Assembly (NCBI RefSeq): GCF_023520895.1 | Contig: NZ_CP026029.1 | Location: forward strand, 1,860,001 to 1,924,000 | Source of the DNA: Paenibacillus sp. PK3_47 | GTDB taxonomy: Bacteria; Bacillota; Bacilli; Paenibacillales; Paenibacillaceae | Direction: 5' to 3' | DNA: 64,000 bases | Shown here: positions 53,820 through 62,457 of the stretch, one piece after another | Position numbering within the stretch: the stretch's first letter is position 1 | Layout: each line of letters starts with the position of its first letter | Translations under genes and position numbers: made by a program | The notes under the pieces: model-generated | The model's input: only the letters and a program-made list of their open reading frames with translations | Database searches by the model: none | What the model was told of the DNA's origin: nothing

Positions 53820-55426
53820 AGTAATACACTCTCCTTTGCAACCTCTTCCGTCTTCACCCAGACCTGATCAAGCCCGCCGCTGATCAGCCGGTGATGCTGT
53901 CCGTTGTCCGTTTCCTTGTAATCTTCACGCTTATGCATGCCCCTTGTCTCCGTCCGGGCGAGGGCTGAGCTGTACATCCAGCGGGCCGTTGCTGTCATCG
54001 CTTCAGCTTCGCGCGCCTTCACACCCTCCGGAGTCCGCTGGATTTCCCGGCTGCGCTGCTCCTTCCACAGTCCGTCCAGACGGCTCAGCGATTGATTCAG
54101 CCCCTGCTCCGTACGGAACAGGTTAATATCATACGGCTTGACTTCATCCTGTACGGCCGAGATAAATTCCGCTGTTCTGGAGGCCGTTCCCGGCTTCACT
54201 TCCTGGTGTACCAGCGGCGAGGAAGACAGCCCTTTAGGTGCACGGTCAGCAGCATGCTGCCCGAGACCCGCAGCATAAGCTGCCGCCCCTTCTCCGGCAA
54301 AGGAGCCGGAAGACATCGCCCAGGCAGCGTTATGGCTGCCGCCTCCGGTAAATCCGCCGCAGATCAGCTCCCGGGTAGCCGCATCGCCCGCAGCGTACAG
54401 GCCAGGAACGCCAGTGCCGCAGTTTTCATCAGTAATGCGGATGCCTCCGGTCCCGCGGACCGTGCCTTCCAGCCGCAGAGTAACCGGAAAGGCATCTTTG
54501 AAAGGATTGATGCCCCGGCGGTCAAAAGGCAGGAAGAAATTTGTCTGCGCCACCCGCAGCAGCGGCTGTAAATCCTCGGATGCCCCGTCCAGCTTGGCAT
54601 ACACCTGACGTCCGGCTAGCAGGTTCCGGGCTATGACTGAGCGCCCCTTCTTGGAGCCGGCCCCTTCCACCACACTTCCGTCCTCATAATAGAAGCTGGC
54701 GTAGCTGTAATAGGCCGTCTTCGTCACAGAGGAGAAGGTCGGGCAGATCGCATAGGCATTGGAGAATTCCATGCCCGACAGGCTTGCCCCGGCTTCAGCC
54801 GCGAACAGGTAACCATCGCCGGTCAGAACATTGCAGCCCAGTGCCTTGCTCAGAAAAGCGCAGCCTCCGGTCGCAATGACTACAGCTCCAGCCTGGACGC
54901 TCCAGCTCTCCCCGCTCTGGGTCTGTACTCCCGCAGCCCCGGCAACACCGTGTTCATCAGCCAGCAGCTCAAGCACCGGGCTGTGATCCAGAATCTTCAC
55001 GCCTGCCTTCTTGACCAGCTTGCGCATCAGCCGCATATATTCAGGCCCCTGCAGGCTTCTGCGGTATTGATTGCCTTCTTCATCCAGCGGAAAAGGATAA
55101 CCGGATACGCCAAGGCGGTTCATATTCTCATAGGTCCGGTCCAGCACCCGGTCCATCCAGCGGTGCTCTGCCAGCTGTCCGCCCATGGCGTACCGGCTGG
55201 CTTTGGCTTCTTCGCGCAGCCTTGCTTCCGGCTTTACATACCAGACACCGGTACCGGACGGAGCGGTTGCGCCGCTTGAGCCGCAATAGCCTTTATCTGC
55301 GAGGATCACCTTCACTCCTTTGGCCGCAGCCGTAAGTGCAGCCCATGTTCCCGCCGGGCCTCCGCCAATCACCAGTACATCTGCCTTCAGATTCAAAGCA
55401 CCCTGCAATGCCGAAGAATTATTCAT
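53816..55426 (-). CDS. FAD-dependent oxidoreductase, APS/fumarate-reductase-like (first pair)
   Basis: A 536-residue paralogue of the protein at 48722, with VLVIGGGPAGTWAAL (18-32), VVIATGGCAFLSKALGCNVLTGDGYLF, FFLPFDRRGINPFKDAFPVTLRLEGTVRGTGGIRI and GLYAAGDAATRELICGGFTGGGSHNAAWA. By eye the two share long identical blocks. It is 23 bases downstream of the second permease gene and ends in the ferredoxin gene, so it belongs to the transporter operon. The electron donor or acceptor and the substrate are unknown. The start follows GGGGGCTAGGAAAC. Confidence 0.88.
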   Translation of the reverse strand: MNNSSALQGALNLKADVLVIGGGPAGTWAALTAAAKGVKVILADKGYCGSSGATAPSGTGVWYVKPEARLREEAKASRYAMGGQLAEHRWMDRVLDRTYENMNRLGVSGYPFPLDEEGNQYRRSLQGPEYMRLMRKLVKKAGVKILDHSPVLELLADEHGVAGAAGVQTQSGESWSVQAGAVVIATGGCAFLSKALGCNVLTGDGYLFAAEAGASLSGMEFSNAYAICPTFSSVTKTAYYSYASFYYEDGSVVEGAGSKKGRSVIARNLLAGRQVYAKLDGASEDLQPLLRVAQTNFFLPFDRRGINPFKDAFPVTLRLEGTVRGTGGIRITDENCGTGVPGLYAAGDAATRELICGGFTGGGSHNAAWAMSSGSFAGEGAAAYAAGLGQHAADRAPKGLSSSPLVHQEVKPGTASRTAEFISAVQDEVKPYDINLFRTEQGLNQSLSRLDGLWKEQRSREIQRTPEGVKAREAEAMTATARWMYSSALARTETRGMHKREDYKETDNGQHHRLISGGLDQVWVKTEEVAKESVLL

Positions 55427-55449
55427 GTTTCCTAGCCCCCTTGGATGGA

Positions 55450-56346
55450 TTAACCCTGATAGCTGTCACGCCAGCTCAGGAATTTGCGCTCAATGACGCG
55501 GAACAGAGAGTCAATCAGCTTGCCGACAACCGCGAAGATAATGATGCCTACAAAGATAACCTCAGTGTTGGAATTCTGCTTGGCTTCATTAATAAGGAAG
55601 CCTACACCTGACTGTGAGCCAATCAACTCGGCAACGACCAGCCCGATCCAGGCTACCGCCATCGACAGGCGCAGACCGAGCAGAATACCGGGCAGCGCCG
55701 CCGGAAGAATCAGCCGCCGCAGCTTCTGCAGCGGGCTGAAGCCAAGCACCCGGGCAACCTCGAACAGCTTGTTGTCCACTCCCCGGATGCCCATAAAAGT
55801 ATTAATATAGAGCGGAAAAAATGAGCCGCTCATAATAATGACCACCTTCGACAGTTCACCAAAGCCAAACCAGAGAATGATCAGCGGCGCAATCGCCAAA
55901 TGGGGAACAAGCCGCAGGACCTGAACACTGGGGTCAAGCAGATACTCCGCCCGGCGGAACAATCCGGTCAGCACCCCGAACAGCAGGCCCAGAATCCCGC
56001 CGATCAGAAACCCGGTCCCGGCCCTTCCGATACTGACCCCTAAATGATGGGTAAGTTCACCGGTAGCCGTCAGGCCGGCAAAAGCAGACAGAATGGACAG
56101 CGGGGTCGGCAGGAATTCCGGTGAGATAAGCCCGGCGCTGCCGGCCGCCTGCCACAATATAATGACCGCTGCGGGGATGACCACTCCGGTGCCCCATTCC
56201 GACAGCAGGGATTTCAGACGCTGTCCCGCAGAGGGTCCTGATTGTTCAGCAGCAGCTGGTAATTTGACGGGTCCTGTTCCGCTGTAATCAAGCGTTTCCC
56301 TTACCCCTTTGGCAGTCTTGATGATTGCTTCTACTCCATCGCTCAT
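55450..56346 (-). CDS. Sulfonate/nitrate-type ABC permease 2
   Basis: A 298-residue permease of the SsuC/TauC family with about six hydrophobic helices. The coupling loop is RVLGFSPLQKLRRLILPAALPGILLGLRLSMAVAWIGLVVAELIGSQSGVGFLI. An N-terminal extension of about 40 residues (up to LLSEWGTGVVIP) is longer than in its partner. It ends WRDSYQG, identical to permease 1, a sign of gene duplication. AGGAGG lies 11 bases before the ATG, 15 bases after permease 1. Confidence 0.92.
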   Translation of the reverse strand: MSDGVEAIIKTAKGVRETLDYSGTGPVKLPAAAEQSGPSAGQRLKSLLSEWGTGVVIPAAVIILWQAAGSAGLISPEFLPTPLSILSAFAGLTATGELTHHLGVSIGRAGTGFLIGGILGLLFGVLTGLFRRAEYLLDPSVQVLRLVPHLAIAPLIILWFGFGELSKVVIIMSGSFFPLYINTFMGIRGVDNKLFEVARVLGFSPLQKLRRLILPAALPGILLGLRLSMAVAWIGLVVAELIGSQSGVGFLINEAKQNSNTEVIFVGIIIFAVVGKLIDSLFRVIERKFLSWRDSYQG

Positions 56347-56361
56347 GACGCTCTTTCCCTC

Positions 56362-57165
56362 CTATCCTTGATAGCTGTCCCGCCACCGCAGCAGCCGCCG
56401 TTCGATCAGACGGACAACAGAATCGCTCAGCAGGCCGGCAGCGGCGAAAATAATGATTCCGACGAACACAACAGGCGTATCAGCGAACTGGCGCGCATCG
56501 GACATCATATATCCGATTCCGGAAGTAGAGGCGATCAGCTCGGCAACGACCAGCCCCAGCCAGGATAATCCCAGCGACAGGCGCACACCCAGCATGATGT
56601 TCGGCACCGCCGCCGGCAGCACCAGCCGGAGAATCTGCTGCATCCGGCTGAAGCCGAGTACCCTTGAGACTTCAAACAGCTTGTTGTCAGTGCCGCGGAT
56701 ACCCATGAATGTATTGATGTATACCGGAAAAAAAGCACTTTTGGCGATCAGCAGCACCTTGGATTCCTCCCCGATCCCGAACCACAGAATGAACAGCGGC
56801 ACCACTGCCAGACTGGGGATCATCCGGATCATTTGCAGCGAAGGGTCAAGCAGCTTTTCCGATCTGCGGAACAATCCGACCAGCAGCCCTAACAGAAGTC
56901 CGAGTCCGCCGCCGAGCAGAAATCCGGTGAAAGCCCGGACCGCGCTGACCTTAAGATTGCTCCAGAGAATCCCGTCCGCCGCCAGTGTAATGAATGACTG
57001 GGCGATGGTATACGGGGTGGGGAACAGCATCTCCGATATGAATCCGTAATGTCCAAGTATCTGCCACAGAATCAGAAGGCTTCCCGGCAGCAGAAGCCCT
57101 AGTCCCGCAATGGCTGCTTTTCCCGGCTTACCGGCCGTTCTGACTGCCACAGCCTGATTACTCAT
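56362..57165 (-). CDS. Sulfonate/nitrate-type ABC permease 1
   Basis: About 267 residues and six hydrophobic helices. The coupling loop is RVLGFSRMQQILRLVLPAAVPNIMLGVRLSLGLSWLGLVVAELIASTSGIGYMM. It closely resembles the permease encoded next, so the transporter may be a heterodimer. ATG 57165 has AAAGGAG 8 bases upstream; GTG 57174 is too close to that site. Confidence 0.92.
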   Translation of the reverse strand: MSNQAVAVRTAGKPGKAAIAGLGLLLPGSLLILWQILGHYGFISEMLFPTPYTIAQSFITLAADGILWSNLKVSAVRAFTGFLLGGGLGLLLGLLVGLFRRSEKLLDPSLQMIRMIPSLAVVPLFILWFGIGEESKVLLIAKSAFFPVYINTFMGIRGTDNKLFEVSRVLGFSRMQQILRLVLPAAVPNIMLGVRLSLGLSWLGLVVAELIASTSGIGYMMSDARQFADTPVVFVGIIIFAAAGLLSDSVVRLIERRLLRWRDSYQG

Positions 57166-57281
57166 ATAAGTCACTCCTTTTATCTAACAATTCACATCTA
57201 CTAAGTCGGGTATAGAACAGTGAAAAGTTGTGTTTTTTTATTAATTAGCTGAATTAACATGACGGAAGGCGTATGCCCTGT

Positions 57282-58058
57282 TTAAATGCCTGCCCCATCC
57301 GTCAGCTCAAGCTCCTCTACCTTCTCAAAATAATTAAGCACCTTCAGGCGCAGCTCCTGGAAAGAGTTCGTTGTTTTTTTGCGCGGATAAGGCAGATCAA
57401 TCGGCACGATTTTGCGGATTTTGCCTGGACGCGGCTCCAGGATTACCACACGGTTGCCCAGAAAGACAGCTTCATCAATATCATGCGTGACAAAAATCAT
57501 CGTGGTCTTGTTCCGCCGCCAAATGTCCAGCAGTACAGTCTGCATATGGGCCCGGGTAAATGCGTCAAGCGCCCCGAACGGCTCGTCAAGCAGCAGAATT
57601 TTCGGGTTCCTCAGCAGTGCCCTGGCAATTGCTACCCGCTGGGCCATCCCTCCTGACAGCTCGCGCGGATACGATTTCTCGAAGCCTGTCAGCTTTACCA
57701 GTTCTATCAGTTCATCTACTTTACGCCGGATATCGGGCCTGCCAAGCGGCAGATCGGACGCGATATTCTTCTCAACAGTCAGCCAGGGGAACAGCCGGTG
57801 CTCCTGAAAAATAAATCCTTTGTCGATTCCCGGCCCGAGTATCTCCGTGCCTTCCAGCGTCACGCTGCCGGTATATCCGGTATCCAGGCCTGCAACGATT
57901 CGCAGCAGTGTGCTTTTGCCGCAGCCGCTGGGGCCGATCACTGTAATGAACTCCCCTTCCTGTACATGCAGATCCACCGCATGCAGTGCCTTTACCTGCC
58001 CTCCGGCAGTGTCAAAGCTCTTATTCAGCTGCGTGATAGACAGTAATGCCTCTCCCAT
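57282..58058 (-). CDS. Sulfonate/nitrate-type ABC ATPase
   Basis: About 258 residues of the SsuB/TauB/NrtD family. Walker A is [16 protein letters not shown], the Q-loop is [18 protein letters not shown], the signature is [19 protein letters not shown], Walker B is [16 protein letters not shown] and the switch His is in [15 protein letters not shown]. The start is ATG 58058 after AAGGAGG; the frame opens 20 codons earlier, inside the leader hairpin region. It is the first gene of the operon ATPase, permease, permease, flavoprotein, ferredoxin. Confidence 0.93.
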   Translation of the reverse strand: MGEALLSITQLNKSFDTAGGQVKALHAVDLHVQEGEFITVIGPSGCGKSTLLRIVAGLDTGYTGSVTLEGTEILGPGIDKGFIFQEHRLFPWLTVEKNIASDLPLGRPDIRRKVDELIELVKLTGFEKSYPRELSGGMAQRVAIARALLRNPKILLLDEPFGALDAFTRAHMQTVLLDIWRRNKTTMIFVTHDIDEAVFLGNRVVILEPRPGKIRKIVPIDLPYPRKKTTNSFQELRLKVLNYFEKVEELELTDGAGI

Positions 58059-58096
58059 TCCTGCTCCTCCTTGCTGGTCATTAATTTCAGTGAATA

Positions 58097-58141
58097 CAAA
58101 AAAACAGAGGAACCTCACGTATAATTACGAGGGCACCTCTG
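58097..58141 (-). terminator. Leader terminator/attenuator of the transporter operon
   Basis: On the minus strand CAGAGG (58141-58136) pairs with CCTCTG (58110-58105), with an inner stem CTC-GTA/TAC-GT-GAG, followed by seven T (58104-58097). It lies after the promoter and about 40 bases before the ATPase start, so it can stop the transcript before the genes. Anti-termination must occur for expression, but no known riboswitch was recognised. Confidence 0.65.
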
Positions 58142-58196
58142 TCTGAACAGTCGGCAGTATATAATCCTGAGTAAAACAATTTGAATTTGTGCATTT

Positions 58197-58225
58197 AAAA
58201 TATCATCTATCCGAAAGTCTGTCAA
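58197..58225 (-). promoter_or_regulatory. Promoter of the transporter operon
   Basis: On the minus strand TTGACA (58225-58220), 17 bases, TATTTT (58202-58197). The -35 box is perfect. Transcription would begin near 58190. Confidence 0.65.
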
Positions 58226-58306
58226 CAAAAATACACATTTTAATTTGGATGCAGGTAAAAGCTGCCCTTGCAAAACGGAAGCCTCATGCAGGAGAGCATA
58301 GTGCTG

Positions 58307-59623
58307 TTATTTCACCTTGAGACTGGCCGGTTCCTGAAAAGCCGTAACTTTTCCTTTACTCTGGACCAGGATCATTCCGCTTTCCTGCAGAGTCGGCCCG
58401 TAGGCGGGACCCGTGGTTTTCAGCTGCAGTAGTGCCGCTCCGGTCAGCAGGTTCATTGCAATGATCCGTCCATCTGTAAGGGCGATATACATTCCATGGC
58501 CGAGCAGGTCGAAACGGGCGATTTTTCCTCCGCCATAGTAGGTGACTAACCCCTGGTTGGCTGTTTTTATGCCATACACACTCTCTCCGTTGCTGAACAG
58601 TATACGCCCGTCATAAGGGCCGGCGGCATAGGTAAAGGTCTTATCGGTTCCGGCAACCGAGTAGGCTGTTTTTGTTGCTGTCTGCGGGTCGGCATTCGCC
58701 GGATAGCTGTAAACGGTCGGACCTCCATTGATATATACCCGGTTATCGCTGATCCATGCCCGGCCTCCACTGCTGAGGGCATCCACCGGATTGATGTTAA
58801 GCGGGTTGTACTCCGCCGATTTCAGCACTTTGCCGGTTTTGGCATCCAGCGTATCCAGTGTAGTCAGCGGCACCAGCTCCATAAGGTTGGCGGTCCGAAG
58901 CGAGATCAGCGTCCCGCTGCCGGCGGCAACGGGAAGTGAGTGATTGCCTGAATCCCACACCTGCTTGCCTGTCGTCCGGTCAAAAGCATGCAGTAGCTCA
59001 TAGGAATAAGCTCCTGATACTGTATTCCCTGCCAGTACAAGATTCCCCTGAACCTGGATAGGCTGCTGCAGCCCTTCGCTGTAATTATCCTTCCACTGGA
59101 ATTTGCCGTCCTTTAAGCTGTACGCCTGAATGTCTCCGCTAAACGCCAGCAGCTGGTTCTGATCGGCCACAAGCTGGGTTACCGCTTTGCCCGGGACCGC
59201 AGACTTCCACTTGATTTTGCCGTTGGCCGCCTCCACCGCATAAAGGGTACCTGTCTGCGAGCCTGCAAAAAGGACTCCGTCCCGGTACAGAATCGGTGCT
59301 GTCAGCTTGGAGCCTTGCCTCCATGCAGCCTTTCCGTTCTGCACATTGAAGGCAACCAGCTGGCCTTTTTGAATGCCGTATACTTTGCCGCCGCCGGCTG
59401 CTATGGAGCCTCTGCCTGTAGCGTATTCATCACTTTGCAGATCGATATCTGCAGACCAAGCCGCTTTCACACCGGGAAGCTCAGTGTAAGGCTCCGAAAA
59501 GTTGTTTCCGATGTAAGAAGTATGGGGATCATAAGCAGCGGACTGTACAGAACTTGCGGCAACCAGCATGCTCAAACCGATAACAGCGGTGAAAGCGGCA
59601 TTTTTTACATTTATACTCCACAT
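58307..59623 (-). CDS. Secreted PQQ-like beta-propeller protein
   Basis: About 438 residues with a Sec signal peptide (NAAFTAVIGLSMLVAASSVQSA). The mature part is a run of PQQ-like propeller blades, such as GKVYGIQKGQLVAFNVQNGKAAW, GVLFAGSQTGTLYAVEAANGKIKWKS, LLAFSGDIQAYSLKDGKFQWKD and NLVLAGNTVSGAYSYELLHAFDRTTGKQVWD. The blades lack obvious active-site residues, so a binding or scaffolding role is more likely than PQQ enzymology. ATG 59623 follows GGGAGGG by 8 bases; the frame opens 10 codons earlier. It stands alone. Confidence 0.85.
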   Translation of the reverse strand: MWSINVKNAAFTAVIGLSMLVAASSVQSAAYDPHTSYIGNNFSEPYTELPGVKAAWSADIDLQSDEYATGRGSIAAGGGKVYGIQKGQLVAFNVQNGKAAWRQGSKLTAPILYRDGVLFAGSQTGTLYAVEAANGKIKWKSAVPGKAVTQLVADQNQLLAFSGDIQAYSLKDGKFQWKDNYSEGLQQPIQVQGNLVLAGNTVSGAYSYELLHAFDRTTGKQVWDSGNHSLPVAAGSGTLISLRTANLMELVPLTTLDTLDAKTGKVLKSAEYNPLNINPVDALSSGGRAWISDNRVYINGGPTVYSYPANADPQTATKTAYSVAGTDKTFTYAAGPYDGRILFSNGESVYGIKTANQGLVTYYGGGKIARFDLLGHGMYIALTDGRIIAMNLLTGAALLQLKTTGPAYGPTLQESGMILVQSKGKVTAFQEPASLKVK

Positions 59624-59909
59624 GTTTGTTTCCCTCCCGCACTTCGTATGCAAAAGAACAATTCATTCCTGTGGCCCTCGTTTAAGGAGCTCCACTTCTT
59701 GTTCCTATGCAACCTTGAGTATATATCCGGCTCCAAAGTATTTTCAATAATATTCCATATAGAGATATGTTAGCGCTGATAATTAAAGGACATTTATTCA
59801 TATGCTTACATTTTGTAAGCTGTTATGTTATAATCATCCGTATTCCTTCTAACACCGGACAAGCTTACACATTTACATTAAATATTCTAATAGCAAGGGG
59901 TAAGGAAGC

Positions 59910-61013
59910 ATGGAGAACCAAGTTAAACCAGAGGCAGTGCCAGAGTTCGAATTTGGCATTTATACACTGGGTGATATCGTCACCGACTGCCATACAGGAC
60001 AGAGAATCAGTCCGCAGCAGCGGCTGAATGAAGTGATTGCTGCAGCCAGGCTTGCCGACGAGGCAGGACTGGATATCTTCGGTGTAGGTGAGCATCACCG
60101 CCTGGATTTTGTGATCTCTGCAGTGCCGGTAGTACTCGCCGCCATTTCGCAGGTAACAAACAGGATTAAGCTGACCAGTGCGACCACTGTGCTGAGCACC
60201 ATAGATCCGGTAAGAGTATTTGAGGATTTTGCCACCCTCGACCTGCTGTCAGGCGGCCGGGCGGAGATTATTTCGGGGCGCGGTGCTTTTCTGGAGTCAT
60301 TTCCTCTTTTCGGATATGAACTCGAAGACTACAAGAAACTGTTTACAGAGAACCTCGATCTGCTGCTTGAACTGAACCGGCACGAGGTGATGAACTGGGA
60401 CGGCTCCTTCCGTTCTCCGCTTAAAAATGCGGAAATCGCCCCGCGCCCGCTTCAGCAGAAGCTTCCGCTCTGGGTAGGCATCGGTGGCTCGGCGGAAAGT
60501 GCCGAAAGAGCCGGCACCCTTGGCGTCGGAATGGCCATCGCCATTCTAAGCGGCAGCCCTGAGCCGTTCCAGAATCTTGCCGACACGTACCGCCGCAGCG
60601 GTGCCGCAGCCGGACATGCACCGGAAGCGCTGAAGATTGCCATCACGAGTCACGGCTATATCGCCAAGACTTCACAGCAGGCGCTGGATGAATACTACCC
60701 TTACTACTACAGCTACCGCAATGCCATCAGTCCGAAGCCGGGGCAGGATTACAGCGTCTCGCGCAGTGAGTTCGGCCGCTACGTCTCTCACGATAATACG
60801 CTTGCCGTCGGCAGTCCCCAGCAGATCATTGAGAAGATTCTGTATCAGCATGAGCTGTTCGGTCATCACCGCTTCATGACCCAGCTGGATATCGGCGGTC
60901 TTCCCTTCTCCAAGGTTGCGTCAGCCATTGAACTGCTGGCCACCGAAGTGGCTCCTGCCGTGCGGCGTGAACTTGCAAAGAAGAACAGCGGCTCTGCCTC
61001 ACAGCAGAATTAA
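59910..61013 (+). CDS. Luciferase-like flavin monooxygenase
   Basis: A 367-residue member of the bacterial luciferase-like (LLM) family. FEFGIYTLGDI begins the barrel, LADEAGLDIFGVGEHHRLDF holds the flavin-side His pair, and LTSATTVLSTIDPVRVFEDFATLDLLSGGRAEIISGRGAF is the diagnostic central region. It uses reduced FMN from a separate reductase. The substrate cannot be read from the sequence; many relatives act on organosulfur compounds, and the operon at 48-58 kb lies nearby, but no direct link is shown. GGGGTAAGGAAGC precedes the ATG. Confidence 0.9.
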   Translation: MENQVKPEAVPEFEFGIYTLGDIVTDCHTGQRISPQQRLNEVIAAARLADEAGLDIFGVGEHHRLDFVISAVPVVLAAISQVTNRIKLTSATTVLSTIDPVRVFEDFATLDLLSGGRAEIISGRGAFLESFPLFGYELEDYKKLFTENLDLLLELNRHEVMNWDGSFRSPLKNAEIAPRPLQQKLPLWVGIGGSAESAERAGTLGVGMAIAILSGSPEPFQNLADTYRRSGAAAGHAPEALKIAITSHGYIAKTSQQALDEYYPYYYSYRNAISPKPGQDYSVSRSEFGRYVSHDNTLAVGSPQQIIEKILYQHELFGHHRFMTQLDIGGLPFSKVASAIELLATEVAPAVRRELAKKNSGSASQQN

Positions 61014-61066
61014 TCTGCGTAAAAGCCGGCAAAACTACACAGATTCAACATGATGCATTACCTGAA

Positions 61067-61115
61067 AACAGATCAACCATGGTCAGATACGGCCATAATT
61101 GATCTGTTTTTTTCG
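61067..61115 (+). terminator. Terminator after the LLM gene
   Basis: AACAGATCAA (61067-61076) pairs with TTGATCTGTT (61099-61108), with a small stem inside, followed by TTTTTTCG. Confidence 0.85.
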
Positions 61116-61126
61116 CTCAGCGTTAT

Positions 61127-61474
61127 TCATAAATGAGGACTATGGACATGACCATTGGGATCGATCATATATTTGACCGCTGCTTCTGTATCTGAAATAA
61201 CCATTGTAAATTCATTTTCTGCAAAAAAGTCATCGGGTGCTACACTTACTCTGACTAACCAGACCGGACCATTCATGTTATCGAATTCACCATAGAATTG
61301 TATGGAGCGCTCCAAATGATCTGAAATATCACCTGATAACTTATATTTTCTCTTATACGCTTTGGCAATGCTCCGAACTATATCCAAAGTTAATCGGGGA
61401 TCCACTGTGCTCTCCTCCCAGGCTCTCAATTGAAGTTTATAACTGGCGGTAAAATTCAGCCCCCTTTTGCCCAC
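61127..61474 (-). CDS. Hypothetical protein of about 115 residues, possibly truncated
   Basis: The frame encodes LRAWEESTVDPRLTLDIVRSIAKAYKRKYK, then GPVWLVRVSVAPDDFFAENEFTMVISDTEAAVKYMIDPNGHVHSPHL, which reads like a real protein C-terminal domain. The start is unclear: GTG 61474 has no ribosome binding site, and the adjacent tandem array begins only about 30 bases further. The array may have displaced the true N-terminus. No family was recognised. Confidence 0.5.
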   Translation of the reverse strand: MGKRGLNFTASYKLQLRAWEESTVDPRLTLDIVRSIAKAYKRKYKLSGDISDHLERSIQFYGEFDNMNGPVWLVRVSVAPDDFFAENEFTMVISDTEAAVKYMIDPNGHVHSPHL

Positions 61475-61502
61475 TTACAGCGGAAACGAGACCAGTGTAT
61501 GC

Positions 61503-62012
61503 GAAAAATCGAGTACATTGGGACGCGGCGAAGGAAATTAGCACATTATACACGAAAAACCGAGTACATTGGGACGCTGCGAGAGGAAAGTCGCACATTA
61601 TACACGAAAAACCGAGTACATTGGGGCGCGGCGAGGGGAAATTAGCACATTGTACACGAAAAACCGAGTACATTGGGACGCGGCAAAGGGAAAGTCGCAC
61701 ATTGTACACGAAAAACCGAGTACATTGGGACGCGGCGAGGGGAAAGTCGCACCGATTATACACGAAAAATCGAGTACATTGGGACGCGGCGAAGGAAATT
61801 AGCACATTATACACGAAAAACCGAGTACATTGGGACACGGCGAGGGGAAATTAGCACATTATACACGAAAAAACGAGTACATTGGGACGCGGCGAAGGAT
61901 ATTAGCACATTATACGCGAAAAACCGAGTACATTGGGACGCGGCGAAGGGAAAGTCGCACATTATACACGAAAAATCGAGTACATTGGGACGCGGCGAAG
62001 GGAATTACTGTG
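61503..62012. repeat. Ten-copy 51-54-bp tandem array
   Basis: Units start at 61503, 61554, 61606, 61658, 61710, 61764, 61815, 61867, 61918 and 61970 (the last is partial). The conserved core is GAAAAACCGAGTACATTGGG then ACGCGGCGA. The rest alternates between two forms, AGGAAATTAGCACATTATACAC and AGGGAAAGTCGCACATTGTACAC. Unit lengths are 51 (3 units), 52 (5) and 54 (1). It gives long open frames in several phases on both strands, but none has a ribosome binding site or a credible protein. Confidence 0.92.
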
Positions 62013-62175
62013 CTTCAGTTACTGCTGGCCATGTATGATCCGTTCTATCGTTCGAGCCTGAAACTCTCACTTTCTATCGGACAGGTCTTAGTGGTTCCCC
62101 GTTCCCCGTTCCCCCCACCCGCACAGCGGGTGGTTTTTGTTTCGCACATTTCACGCACACAACTGGCTAAAGCCA
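62013..62175. other. Short gene-free stretch, nothing recognised
   Basis: The stretch between the array and the terminator of the TIR gene unit. It contains a Pro/Thr-coding-looking segment CCCCACCCGCACAGCGGGTG, which also forms a small hairpin, but no gene. Confidence 0.3.
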
Positions 62176-62206
62176 TAATAAAAGGGGGCCCCGGCCGGGA
62201 CCCCCT
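62176..62206 (-). terminator. Terminator of the TIR gene unit
   Basis: On the minus strand AGGGGGTCCCGGCCGGGGCC then CCCTTTTATT: a very GC-rich stem (GGGGG/CCCCC with CCGG inside) followed by TTTTATT. It lies 8 bases after the stop of the small basic protein. Confidence 0.8.
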
Positions 62207-62213
62207 GTATTAT

Positions 62214-62453
62214 TCAGGCGAACGAAGGCTTGTTATTATCAACCTTCCCGCTGATCAGCTTCTTGTATTCAACATCTCCGCCTTCGGGTGAAGGTGCAAT
62301 AAAAACATTATGCGGCGAGGCCGCAGGCTTCACGGGGCGGCTGCCTCCAGACGCGCTTCTGGGGCGGCCCGGACGGCCGGAGCTGCTTCCGTTCCCTCCT
62401 GCAGAGCGGCGGACAGCACTTGAAAGACTGACGATCCCCTTCATATTCTTCAT
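62214..62453 (-). CDS. Small basic Ser/Gly/Pro-rich protein beside the TIR gene
   Basis: A 79-residue protein, MKNMKGIVSLSSAVRRSAGG, then a low-complexity stretch rich in Ser, Gly, Arg and Pro (GSSSGRPGRPRSASGG), then a more normal C-terminal 35 residues (NVFIAPSPEGGDVEYKKLISGKVDNNKPSFA). It has no signal peptide or membrane helix and is probably partly disordered. GGAGGGG lies 10 bases before the ATG, and the gene begins 4 bases after the TIR gene stop, ahead of a strong terminator, so the two are one operon. No family is recognised. Confidence 0.7.
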   Translation of the reverse strand: MKNMKGIVSLSSAVRRSAGGNGSSSGRPGRPRSASGGSRPVKPAASPHNVFIAPSPEGGDVEYKKLISGKVDNNKPSFA

Positions 62454-62457
62454 GCTC

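Noticed and set aside
58097-58141. S-box (SAM) riboswitch in the transporter leader
   Set aside because: The leader lacks the conserved S-box core (AGAGAGGTGGAGGGA-like) and is too short; only the terminator hairpin is evident.
61503-62012. CRISPR-like array
   Set aside because: The segments between conserved cores fall into just two recurring types, not unique spacers, and no cas genes are near.
61437-62038. Several open frames of 71-133 codons on both strands with repeated peptides such as YTKNRVHWDAAK
   Set aside because: They exist only because 51-54-bp units read through in several phases; none has a ribosome binding site and both strands are open at once.
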